64,000 nt of DNA, taken from positions 130,373,605 through 130,437,604 of the forward strand of contig CP136064.1 in assembly GCA_032622095.1 (NCBI GenBank), read 5' to 3'. Each line of letters opens with the position of its first letter. The first letter of the stretch is position 1. This document shows, one piece after another, positions 35,647-46,325 of the stretch. The translations under genes and the position numbers were made by a program. The notes under the pieces are model-generated. The model did no database searches and was not told the origin of the DNA. It saw nothing but the letters and a program-made list of their open reading frames with translations. This DNA comes from Siphonodentalium dalli (taxonomy: Eukaryota; Mollusca; Scaphopoda; Gadilida; Siphonodentaliidae).

Positions 35647-36701
35647 TTTCTCCCACCGCCTAAACACTTTAGCACAGGCAGCCCGTGTGAGATAGCTGGG
35701 TGAGATTTCCCTGTCTCACATAACACGTGACCATCTATCTCACACCACCCACGTGACTGCTTTACCTATTTAATTAAGAGCCGGAACTAATTTAACAATC
35801 CGTCATCATGTTTTGTGTGAATAAAACAGATAAAAACAATGGAGACCAGTTACGCTTCACGTTTCAAGTAAATAAATACGGACGAATTCGTGGACGCTAA
35901 TACAAATGGAGATAAGCTTCAACTGTTAATCACGAAAAACCTCAACATAACCTCACTTGCAGACACAGAGTTGCATATATAACATGAAATATAAACGACT
36001 AATTTGCGAACATATTCCATAAAACGGAAGACCCCAAGCGAAACTGGTACCACTGGCACATTTCGTAACTGGTAAACAATAGCCGCTTCACAAATGACGA
36101 ACGAAATAATTCCACGTTCGAACAGTTGTTATTGTTGCAATAAATCGTCGAACGCGTCTAACATTTGTCTGTAATATATTCACATGTTTCCTTTTCTAAT
36201 GGTACCGATATGGTCATTTCCGACGACAAACACGATTAGTCCAGTTGTATATACTTCATATCAATACGCGCGTTTCTCGGAATTTATGCAGGTGCAACTA
36301 TGTGACGTATCCATGTGGTTTTCACAAGACCGTGTCGATTTCACTCTAACGTATTAACCCTGCGCGCACGGGTAACGCGCTTTGTTTTTACAGTATATAC
36401 CTTTGGTATATACCGAAATCATCCCAGTTAATCACGAATATCGCATCAGAATTCTCCCCAGATATACCGTTACGAAGCTACTGGAATGTGCCAAAGATTG
36501 GTATAAAAAAAAATCGGAATGAGGCTCTTGGGTTGGGAGAAAAATGATCCATCATGACCTGGGGTGTGTGATGGAAAAATCTCACCCTCGGGGCCAGATA
36601 TTTGGTCCGGACACTCGGCAAGCCTCGTGTCCGGCCCAAATATCTGGCCCCTCGGGTGAGATTTTTCCATCCCACACCCCAGGTCATGATGGATAATATT
36701 A
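35647..36701. mobile_element. ~1.05-kb insertion in the right foldback arm
   Basis: The arm runs to 'gcatggatggagtt' (~35646) and resumes at 'gtctcgacaataatgccc' (36702). The intact left arm reads continuously through the same place (32508-32550). The inserted sequence begins near 'ctcccaccgcctaaac' and ends in a 148-bp hairpin. No gene is visible inside. Its left portion (35690-35750) has repeated 'ctcac'/'gtgag' motifs. Target duplications are not resolved. Confidence 0.75.
36547..36694. repeat. 148-bp near-perfect hairpin
   Basis: The left arm 'atccatcatgacctgggg' to 'ccagatatttgg' to 'ccggacac' pairs with the right arm 'gtgtccggcccaaatatc' to 'ccccaggtcatgatggat'. The arms are ~67 nt with only a few mismatches or single-base bulges, around a loop of ~12 nt (tcggcaagcctc). 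Confidence 0.92.
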
Positions 36702-37734
36702 GTCTCGACAATAATGCCCAATGATGTGAATATGAGGGAATTTCGGTGATTTTTCAAAATCTGTCCGCCATTGTGGGCGCCATTTTGGATTTGGGGGACT
36801 TTTATTTGGATATGGTACAAGGAAAGTTCTTCGCCTAGGTGTTCCCAACTTACAATAGTAAGCAGGTGTGGAGTTGTCATGACAATAATGCTCACTGATG
36901 TTAAAATCAGCGATTTTCGGCGATTTTTTATTTCTAGTGGCCATTTTGGCAGCCATCTTGGATTTGGGTAAATATTCCTCAACTCAGGTATAAGAGGAAT
37001 CCTAGCTCGAGTATATCCTGCATATATATATGCATGGGTGTTGTTATAATAGCAATAACATTCATTGATTCGAAACATAACATCGCGTTATTAACGGAGA
37101 TTCGGCTTTGACCTATGATACCGACATTTGGGAAAACGTGATATCGGACAAAAATATCCCGCAATGAATGCATATTATGGTCCCCATGTATTCGCCAATG
37201 ACTCCTCTATACGATAAATGTATAACATGACGCAAAAATTCTAACATTTTCCCACAGAGACAAACGAAAAGTGGTAACATGTCAGAAAAATAGCATATTT
37301 TCACATTTCGGCGGCCATGTTGGCCGCCATATTGGATTCTGGGGTCGGAATGTTGGCTAATTTGTAAGAGTTGTATATTAGCATAACGAATCGAGCGGAA
37401 AACAAGACCGCATGTGCTATCATCTTTACTATAATGGCGATCAAAGAGACCTGGTGCATTAAAAAAAAATGGCCGCCATGATGGACGCCATCTTGTCTGG
37501 AGTCTCTGCGGCCACTTTTTTTTCTTGTTAACAAGTGAAAAAAATTAGAGGAGACCTTAAGGAAGAAAATTAGTTGGGTGAAGTTAAGTCCTGGGGGGGG
37601 GGGGGGGGTGCAGAGGTCGACCAATATCTCCTGGACTATATGATCCATCAATATTATCGCCTGTTTCAACAATTGACTTCGTAATTCCATCCATTTTGGA
37701 TTGTTTGACATAATCGCTGAGCTATTATATGGAT

Positions 37735-38440
37735 ATGTGTGGGGACATATATCTTTTGAGGGTTTCCGCTGACGGAGGATGTCCATGGATTTCCAACTGC
37801 ACCCCCTCTTGAATCGGGCCAAAGACACAATATCACATAATTGAATTTGCACACGTCCCATCGTCTTTGAATTTCCCATATGGTACCTCACATACCTTGA
37901 ATTTTGACTGGACACCGGGGAGGGAGGGGCCTATAAGAAATTCCAATCCAATAATTTGACCAAAGTAGGAAAAATGCAAATGTTGGTCTAAAACCACTAA
38001 TTCCACATACATTAATGGTTGAAAAATCAGACTAAAAGAACAATTTCAAACCATTGTTGGTGTGAAATTTGCAACCAATATTGTTTCCAAGTTGGCGGGG
38101 GTCTCATGTCCCCACATGCACCCATGTAAGTTCGGTAACGTAATGCCCCATGCACCAAGAAACAATCTCCTGAAAACATCGTATGTGGTCTCAATGGGGG
38201 TGGGATCATCCGATTTGCCACAAAGCCATAATAACATTTGTCACCCCACATATACATGCACTATGAAATTATAACATTTCCAAATTTCCAAATAACGTGA
38301 CCACTTTCTCATTATGCAAAAGGTCTTTATGAGATCAGCAACGTTATACTACAGGTCGGTGGGTGTCTAATCCCACACGACTTCGGTAATACATGTCAAC
38401 AGTTGGAAATTTCACAAAGCTATGAATTGCCAAAATGGAC
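37735..38440. repeat. Relic of the hAT-like repeat family
   Basis: Contains 'ggatgtccatggatttccaa', 'ctgcaccccctcttgaatc', 'ccaataatttgaccaaag' and 'aacaatttcaaaccatt', shared with 16165-16620 and 40440-40880. No intact terminus and no gene. Confidence 0.6.
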
Positions 38441-38523
38441 TATAGGTTATTTACCGGACGCAATTCACTTGAACCAGCATGACTAATACTGTTCTGATTG
38501 AGCTCAATCAACGCCGTCTAAAC

Positions 38524-38622
38524 CGCCGCGTTCTCACGGGCGTAATATTTGCAGCAAGAAAATATTAGTGTGCAATTTTACCTGATATTTTCTTGCAGCT
38601 TCATGTGTACGCGCCCTAACGG
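38524..38622. repeat. Small palindromic MITE, inverted relative of 31391
   Basis: 'gcagcaagaaaatattag' pairs with 'ctgatattttcttgcagc'. The right end 'catgtgtacgcgccctaa' is the inverse of the left end of 31391-31532. Confidence 0.7.
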
Positions 38623-39749
38623 TTGGATATGAACAGTCTGGCACACCAAGTCGACTTGATAGTGATTCAGTCCACAACTGTGACGGAAAGTATAGGAACC
38701 TACTAGTATTTGGCTTTTGGTAAAAAAAAACAACAACAGATTGTACAATAAAATAATCAGATAATTTTCAAAATCAGTATTTTATGACACCCATGATAAC
38801 AATGCACGGTATAAAAGAAACAAACATATCTTATAAATAGAGGTTACCAAATATCCCACTAGTTTTGAAAATGTCGAAATCAACTTTTATCATTGTTAAA
38901 AAATATATTTCAGATACCAAACGGTTCTCTTAGACGATAATCATTCATAATTACTCACGGCATGGCATGATATTTATATAGGGGGAGATCACGGAACCGG
39001 TAATCACAAATCACCAATCATCAGGATCCTGAATCATCCCCAACATTAGCATTACACACGGGGGCTCATCCGGTACTCGAGAAATGCCGCTTTTCCGATA
39101 AATGCTCCGCCGCTCCACCGAGACGCTACCTTTCACTTCCGATATTCAAAGTTTTTTTTCACCTTTATATGACAGCAGAGAAAATAAGGTAAGGTTTCTG
39201 GAAGCAAACGACATCCTATATACGAGTCACTGTCGTCCCGAACTAATATGTCACGAGGAGATCACAGTGAGTGCCTTGTTTGGCATCTGGAAAGCGTCGA
39301 CATTTTGTGTGTACATTTATCACTAAAACAGTGTCAACAAAAAGTAAATAAATCGAGTATGATATTACTGTAATTTGGTTATGAAAACTGTTATTTTCGC
39401 AGATGGTTATATTTCTTACCTGTGGATATGCATTACATTACAATATGAGGCAATTATCGGACCAAAATCGACAACTAAAAAGTTATCTGAATTGTTACGG
39501 TTCTTTTCCGACAACATGCTACACATCGTGTGCTCTTCCGATAAATTGGCTACGATTCTGAACCGATACTTGTATTCTTTTTTGTCTTTATGGACTCTTT
39601 CTTGTAGTATTCAAACTATAATTCTCTTTCATTTCAATTGTTATTTGTTCAGCGATATTGAATCATTTATAGTTGCATATTAGAGGAGCAGTCTTGACCA
39701 GAATTATTTATTTTTATTTTTGTTTACACACGGAAGAATTATATATCAC

Positions 39750-39856
39750 ATGAAAGTAGAAGATGTCGGTTTCGTGTTCCGCCCTGCTGTAAAAAGTGAA
39801 AGTGTTGCCGCTGCCATGGAAACGGAATGTAAACAATGTAGACACATCGCGACCTG
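39750..39856 (+). other. Short open frame conserved with 42890-42995 (minus)
   Basis: The + strand reads MKVEDVGFVFRPAVK then SESVAAAMETECKQCRHIAT and stops. The inverse copy reads MKVEDASFMFRPVVK then LESGAVAMETTYKQCRHILR and stops. The frame is the same and many substitutions change residues, yet no stop appears in either copy. I do not recognise the peptide. It may be an exon carried in the repeat or simple repeat similarity. Confidence 0.35.
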
Positions 39857-40439
39857 ATTTCCAGGTTGTCCTAAGTGCATTTTTTATGTTTTTGAGATAA
39901 TCGATTGTTAAAGTTTGAATCTAAGACCGAATTGGTCCCTTATTTTAGTTGGGGATATATCTAGTCATATTAAGTAAACATTGTTTTGGAATCTTTCAGA
40001 AGATCGAAGGGCCGGTGCAAGGGAATATTTATCCCAAGAATTTTGTATTTTTGTTGGGATCTATACCCGGATGTAGGTTGAAAAGTTAAACTTTGTAACG
40101 ATAAAAGGTGTTAAAATGTTGTCTGTTTATTATACGGATTGAATGCAGAACGTTTGGTTCACTTCTGTGCGAAACACAGAAAACAGCTGAAACTCGCTCT
40201 GATTATGCTTAGATTTTGTAGAGTGTGTATAGGTATTTCATGTCTTTAGCGACCTATATTACCCCACTACAACATACACCAGTATTGTGGTTCAAATGCG
40301 CCATGTCCGTTCAGATGGTAAATATATATTAAAATGAGAAACCTACATACGATAAAGTAACTAAACGGTTGTATTCAAATGTGCAATACATGGATAAATC
40401 AACGATATATTGATGCATTGTGCAAAGGAGTGAGATAGG

Positions 40440-41120
40440 AACGTGACGACAGGGCTGTCTCACCCCCAGCTTTGGATAAATGCTCAACAGTTGGAAATTT
40501 GATATACCTGACACAACATTTGTTGGGAATTTCACACCAACAATAGGTTGAAATTGTTCTCGTTGTTTGATTTTCCAACAATTTATTAGTCGAGAATTTG
40601 TAGCCTTTAGACCAAAATTTGCACATTTTTCTTTCATTAGTACAAAAAATTGGACTGAATTTGCTATTATTGAAACTGGGGGGGGGGGGGGGGGGGGGGG
40701 GGTTAGGTCCCAAAATGTCCAACAATTGGAAAGCTTGACGCCAGTCTGGATGCTAGAATTTAGCAAATTTCATGTTCAGATTTCACACCGGGCCGAACCA
40801 TGGTTGGAAAACAAATCGATTTGCATGGCATTAGACCTCTGGATATTAGGATATTATGACTATTCAGGCTCATAACTACACATTTTCTTGTTCTGCATGG
40901 TCAGCCCAGTGGATTATGCCCACCCCCGACTTATGACAAAAAGACTACTGATTGATTTAGAATATGCTACCAGCCAGGCGGTTGTGAGGGACCAGTTGAG
41001 AAAAATAAATGCGCAACGGGGGGGGGGGGGGGGGGGTGGTAAAATGCAATTACGCGCAAACTTATGAATTTGATATGGTTCAAGGGGTGTAGTTAGACAT
41101 TCGAATGTGGACACCCCTCC
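40440..41120. repeat. hAT-like repeat relics with long G-runs
   Basis: Two adjacent pieces share 'caacaattggaaag', 'aacaatttattag' and 'cacaccgggccgaaccatgg' with the family at 5865. Each contains a homopolymer, ~25 G at 40678 and ~19 G at 41018. No gene. Confidence 0.6.
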
Positions 41121-41159
41121 TAACGCGGAGAACGTTGGACGGGTATCTCAAACTCGTTA

Positions 41160-41415
41160 ATGATGAACTAACAACATATATTGAAAAGAACAATAAGCTG
41201 CAAATATTGGCAACGTAACAGCATGTAATGGCGAATTAACTGCATATATTGACTAACTATACCTGCATATAAATGTATTGACAAAAAATAGCTGCATATA
41301 TTGGCAAAGTAGCTGCCTATTTTGACAAACTATATATAACCATATATATTGACAAAGTAGCTGCATATAATGGCAAATGAGCTATATATTGATATATTAA
41401 CCAGATATATTGCAT
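41160..41415. repeat. ~24-bp tandem repeat
   Basis: About ten diverged units of 'gctgcatatattgacaaagt', alternating with forms such as 'aacatatattgaaaag' and 'ctgcatataatggcaaat'. Confidence 0.8.
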
Positions 41416-41423
41416 GAGCTTAA

Positions 41424-41791
41424 AGATGCACAACCGAATTAACGCTCCTAAATTAATATTTCTTTGGCTTCATGGGTGAAACATATTTTATTCGAGTCGA
41501 GGAACCCACCCATCAAATCTCAGAGTGATCAGATCTCGATTTTTGAAATCTGTTATTTTTCACCACCTGGAATACTTGGGGCCTGGCAAATATTCGACGA
41601 ATGCGACTGACAACCAATTGATACCAAATTGCTTTGGAACAAAATGTTGATATATATAACATTTTTTGGACAATTTTATACTGTAGTTGACAGTGGTTAG
41701 CATTATTTTTTGTCAATCGATTCTGATAACTGAATTGTTGTTCTTGTTGAAATCTGATGATATGGGGACCATCGAATCGAATTGTGTGCCT
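41424..41791 (-). mobile_element. TTAA-type MITE, near full length
   Basis: Preceded by TTAA (41420-41423). It starts 'agatgcacaaccgaattaac', runs through 'gagtcgaggaacccaccc', 'tgttatttttcaccacc' and 'ttttatactgtagttgaca', and ends 'ccatcgaatcgaattgtgtg'. It is the inverse of 58756-59215 along its whole length. The right TTAA has decayed. Confidence 0.8.
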
Positions 41792-41859
41792 TTTACATAT
41801 TAAGGCAGCTATGACATTCCATACAGCGATATGATGATGTTCTGATGGCGGTGACGATG

Positions 41860-42800
41860 ACGGGGAAAAGTGCATGTTATATAGAACACAAATTTCAAAA
41901 AGTTATATTGTGTCGCAAGTTATAGGACTTTCCGAGGACTTTCTTTCCAATAACGACATTTTTTGTTTTTGTTTTTTTTTCAATATCGTTTCTATGAATT
42001 TTCTGCAGTTTTATCAAAATGTATAAGAACACGTATGAAGCTATCACAATATGCATAAATTATTACTGTGACATAGATAGAACCGCATGAGTGTCTGGAT
42101 TTTGACGAAATTATTGCACGAGATTTGTTGGCGGAGCAATAACGTCGTGCGATCATGCGAATTACGTTCATAGATATGTAATAAAATGTAGTACCTAACA
42201 AATGTTCAAATTCCAAAATTATCGCATTTTTGGCAAAAATCACCATTTTCACCCCAATATCACGGAGTGGCCATAAAACCTAAATGTGCATCCTATTTAA
42301 CACTGGAAAAGTTGAAAAGGGCTTTGAGACATCTATAATGTTTTGCTTCATTAAATTACACGTTATAAAAGTCCGGTTTATGGAAAAAAAATTCATTATT
42401 TGGCGAAATTGTGTCCTTCTCCATGACTACAGCTGAATAAACACCAACAGTGACGCTACGAAGAAGTCTGGATTGAAAGTGCATGTCATAAAAAACAAAT
42501 TTCAGGAAGTTATATTGTGTGGCAAGGGTTATTTTTTGTATTTTTTCAATATCCTTTCCATGGTAACAGGTATTTATCAGGGTATTGTGCCTTTTCGGCA
42601 GTTTTATCCAAATTACTTGAAGTACACATATGAAGCTACCATAAATTATTACTGTAACCAATGTAGTATCTAATAAATGTTCCAATTCCAAAATTATCAC
42701 ATTTTTTTTGCAAAAATGGCAATAACATCTTCTTAACCTATATGTGCATCTTGTTACTACTGGAATAGTTGGACAATAGTTATCATGGAAAAATAACAAG
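41860..42800. repeat. Tandem duplication of a ~600-bp segment
   Basis: 'aagtgcatgttatatag', 'aagttatattgtgt', 'gttttatcaaaatg', 'atgaagctatcac' and 'ttccaaaattatcgcat' at 41866-42230 recur in order at 42476-42705. This lies in the central part of the inverted repeat 39040-44320. Confidence 0.8.
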
Positions 42801-44325
42801 AAATTATCTTCAATGTAATGTTTCTGTTGTAGAAAATGCTTAAATTCGTTTTACCATCTACTGAAGGGTTTTATCTCAAAATGTGTCTACATTGTTTATA
42901 CGTCGTTTCCATGGCAACGGCACCACTTTCGAGTTTTACAACAGGGCGGAACATAAAGCTGGCATCTTCTACTTTCATATGATATATATTTTTTCTGTGT
43001 GTAAACAAAAATTTAACTCGAAAAATAAGCCCCGTTGGTTGATGTTGTTTACTCAACATTCACTAAATGATACAAAGAAAGAAAATCTCTATTTGGCCAC
43101 AGGTATGCACTCGTCGGCACTCTTCAAATAATAAAAAACGGTTACATTTTATGTTTGTTATATCAAAATCTTTGCGTTTGGTCGAGAAATGGTTACTCAT
43201 ATTCGACAAACTCCGGGGGGACGCTGACTTTTCAATTCATCCTTATCCACTTGCCCATAGCATAGGGTTAATGGTGGTTTCCAGTGTTCAGGTATACCGA
43301 ACAAATTCATTAGTATATACATAAAGAAACAGTCATGGTAACATGCTCATCTCGAAACAAGTAAAGGAACTTTGTCAATTCATTCACCTTATATAGGCCT
43401 ATCATGTCATACATGTAGCTAAGCGCTTTGTATTTCGCAAGATTCTCGTGTTTCACGACGACCAATGATTTGCTTGTCACCAATATATAACAATTAAGGC
43501 CACGTGGCGATCACAATTCAAGAACATTACCTCCCTCATTGAAGAATGAGAAACGATCGCGAACTTATTACTATATGATGTATTTGTGAGTTTTGGTGAA
43601 CATCCAAAACCGTAATCGTAACAGCATATAGGAAACAACGACAGCGAATAGTTGTTATTCATTGTCCGAAATATGTCTATTGTTTTAGAATATAATTATA
43701 TGGGAAGAACAATCGAAGGACCCGTCTATATATCATATGACAACAATGATATATGCAGAATATGAATAGAGGTTCAGTTGGGCGACCAAGACAGCAAAAT
43801 CGTGGGAACTACAAAACTGTGTTTCCCTCTATATAGTAACCATGCACTACAGCATATAACCACTCGAAAATAAGCCCATTCGCAATATCGAGTGTAACCA
43901 TGGAAATCCGCCATCCATAAAGGTAATATTTCACATTGTTAAAAGTTAAAACAATAGGAATTTTATAAAAATTAATCGACAGCTTGTGTATTATTTTCCA
44001 GAAAATAAGACACAATCTGTCGTATTCTGGAACATACCACAGTATATAAACTATTGCGTTAAAGACCAAATATGGCGACTATCGCATTCCATACACCTGT
44101 CTAAATTAGCGTGATTCATACATCATCGCTAAAACTGGCCAATCATATGTACCAATTATTTCTTTGAGGAATATTCTCTGAAAGTTAAAAACTTACCATT
44201 TTGTAAAGATTTCTTCTTTTTCTCTGCAATTATCGCAAATGAAACGTAGCATCTTCGAAAATGCGGCGTAGCATTTATCGGAAAAGCGCAATTCTCGAGT
44301 AGCGGATGAACCCCTGTGACCGCTG

Positions 44326-44790
44326 AAAAATCCAATGTGTGCATGCAAGTCCCACACTATACGCCCTGTTAAATCTAATGCGTGTATGTAAGTCCCACAC
44401 TATACGCCCTGTTAAATCTAATGTGTGCATGTAAGTCCCCCCACAGCACGCCCTGTTAAATCTAATGTGTGCATGTAAGTCCCACACTACACCCTGTTAA
44501 ATCTAATGTGTGCATGAAAGTCCCACACTACGCCCTGTTAAATCTAATGTGTGCATGCAAGTCCCACACGGCGCCCTGTTAAATCCAATGTGTGGATGCA
44601 AGTCTCACACTACGCCCTGTTAAATCTAATGTGTGCATGTAAGTCCCACACTACACCCTGTTAAATCCAATGTGTGCATGCAAGTCCCACACGGCGCCCT
44701 GTTAAATATAATGTGTGCATGTAAGTCCCACACTATGCCCTGTTAAATATAATGTGTGTATGTAAGTCCCACACTACGCCCTGTTAAATC
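44326..44790. repeat. Satellite of ~42-bp units
   Basis: About eleven units of 'aatctaatgtgtgcatg' plus 'taagtcccacactacg' plus 'ccctgtta' in direct repeat, only slightly diverged. It starts directly where the outer arm of the inverted repeat 39040-44320 ends. Confidence 0.95.
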
Positions 44791-45530
44791 TACCTGGACT
44801 ATATATAAACCCAGTTGGTGAAAACCAGCCCTCTTTTTACATTGTGAAATTTAGTGCCACTTTTTCTTTCTCTGTTGTGTATACTTGCTTGATTAATGTC
44901 ACTTACATATATGAATCAGTGAGACTCGGCTTTCCAAAATTAAATGAAATTGTTCCCAATGCCTCAATTCACAAACAGATAAATGACATTAAAATCAAAT
45001 TGAAAGAAAGCCGCATAGTGAATAATAAAACTGATATTTTCAACGATGACAAATGTTCGGGCGCGAACAAGTTAAGGGCGTACCGCGTAGTCAAACGACC
45101 GTACACACAAGACACACAAGAACCATAGTTTAATATTGTCCAAAATATCGACACAAAGAGTATGTTTTTGTAAACTAAGAATTAGTAATCATAACTTGAC
45201 AATTAAAAAGGGTCGCCATAAACAGCCAATAGTGTCACTTGATAAAAGAATTTGTAGGAACTGGAGGTTGATAATGAAGAACACTTCCTTATGCGCTGCA
45301 ACACATATGATAAGATGCGTAAACACTTCTTTTATGAGATAGGGATGACGAGTGATCAATTTATTGGATTGAATGATGGCCAAAAATGCAATACATAATG
45401 CAAAACAACGAGCCTAATACATGCAACATAATCTGCAACATGGTCAGGACATTTTTCAAAGAAAGGTAAAATGCTACTGATATAATTATGAAATAGTTAC
45501 TATAGTATATATATTATGTTGAATCATTGT
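44791..45530. other. No supported gene
   Basis: A TATA-like string (ctatatataaaccc) follows the satellite, and an open stretch of ~95 codons (44844-45128) follows that. The stretch has no ATG in frame, so I do not call it a gene. Confidence 0.4.
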
Positions 45531-46325
45531 TAGCTCAACTTACTTTGTAAGTTTGAGCTATTGCCATGGGTTGGCGTCCGTCGTCCGCGTGTGTGTGTGT
45601 GCGTGTGTCCGTCAACAATTTCCTTTGGCGCGGTCTACATGTCGTATCTTTGATCTAGATGGGAACGAGTCATTTTGGGGTCATTTGGCCAAAAAACATG
45701 GCCGTCGTCAGCCATCTTGTATTTTACTCTTCGCATCACTAAATACTTTCGCGCAGGCTACAGGTCGTATCTTTGATCTGATCTTTATGAAATTTGTCAT
45801 GAATGTTGACATTGACATGTAGATGGGAACGAGTCAGTTTGGGGTCATTCGTCCAAAAAACATGGCCGCTGGTGGCCATCTTGGATTTCATAATTAAATC
45901 AATTGGCGCGGGCTACAGGCCGTGGTCATCATAAAATTGGGCCGTGGTCATCATAAAATTGGTCATGAATGTTGACATTTACATGTAGATGGGAACGAGT
46001 CATTTTAGGATCATTCGGCCAAAAAACATGGCCGCTGGTGGCCATCTTGGATTTTACTCTTTGCATCACTAAATCCTTTGACACATCCTACATACCACAT
46101 CTCTGATCCGATTATCACCAACCGTCATATGGATCATCGGGGTGACCTCTAGATGGGAACGAGTCATTTTGGGGTCATTTGGCAAAAAAACATGGCCGTT
46201 GTCAGCCATCTTGTATTTTACTCTTTGCATCACTAAATACTTTCGCGCGGGCTACAGGTCGTATCTTTGATCGGATCTTTATGTAATTTGTCATGAATGT
46301 TGACATTGACATGTAGATGGGAACG

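Larger units (their letters stand above)
31614..37637. mobile_element. Foldback-like palindromic element, copy 2 (both ends present)
   Basis: The left end 'agtccaggagatattggt' at 31614 and right end 'accaatatctcctggact' at 37637 are exact inverses. They are followed inward by 'cgacctctgcacccccc', 'cttaaggtctcctct' and 'cttgttaacaagaaa' in both arms. The arms (31614 to ~33890, and ~34180 to 37637) mirror each other and those of copy 1. Subrepeats opening 'aaatccaagatggcgg' recur at 32275, 32448 and 32619 (period ~172 bp). The right arm is interrupted by an insertion at ~35647-36701. The centre (33890-34180) corresponds to 2886-3130 but inverted. Long open frames such as 36470-37078 (minus) are translations of the repeat. 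I find no transposase. Confidence 0.88.
39040..44320. repeat. Large inverted repeat, candidate third foldback element
   Basis: The outer blocks 39060-39180 (ctcatccggtactcgag, cgcttttccgataaatgct) and 44190-44310 (agcatttatcggaaaagcgc, ctcgagtagcggatga) are inverse copies. The inner blocks 39725-39860 and 42880-43010 are inverse copies too (tttgtttacacacgg... catgaaagtagaag... atggaaacg... aatgtagacacat). The order is mirror-symmetric, but the outer-inner distance differs (~550 against ~1180 bp), so insertions or deletions have occurred. The centre holds other repeats, namely 40440-41120, 41160-41415 and the MITE at 41424. Termini and duplications are not defined. Confidence 0.65.

Noticed and set aside
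36470..37078. 202-codon open frame on the minus strand
   Set aside because: The protein is made of the foldback subrepeats and runs into the hairpin insertion. Its similarity to other frames (32258-32581) comes from repeat DNA and not from a gene.
37301..37915. 204-codon open frame on the minus strand
   Set aside because: It spans the end of the foldback element, a G-run and a hAT-like relic. No domain is present.
41160..44790. Direct repeats that might suggest CRISPR
   Set aside because: The units are contiguous tandem repeats without unique spacers, and the genome is eukaryotic.
44844..45128. Possible small protein after a TATA-like string
   Set aside because: The frame has no ATG, only a GTG at its start, and no splice site or motif supports it.
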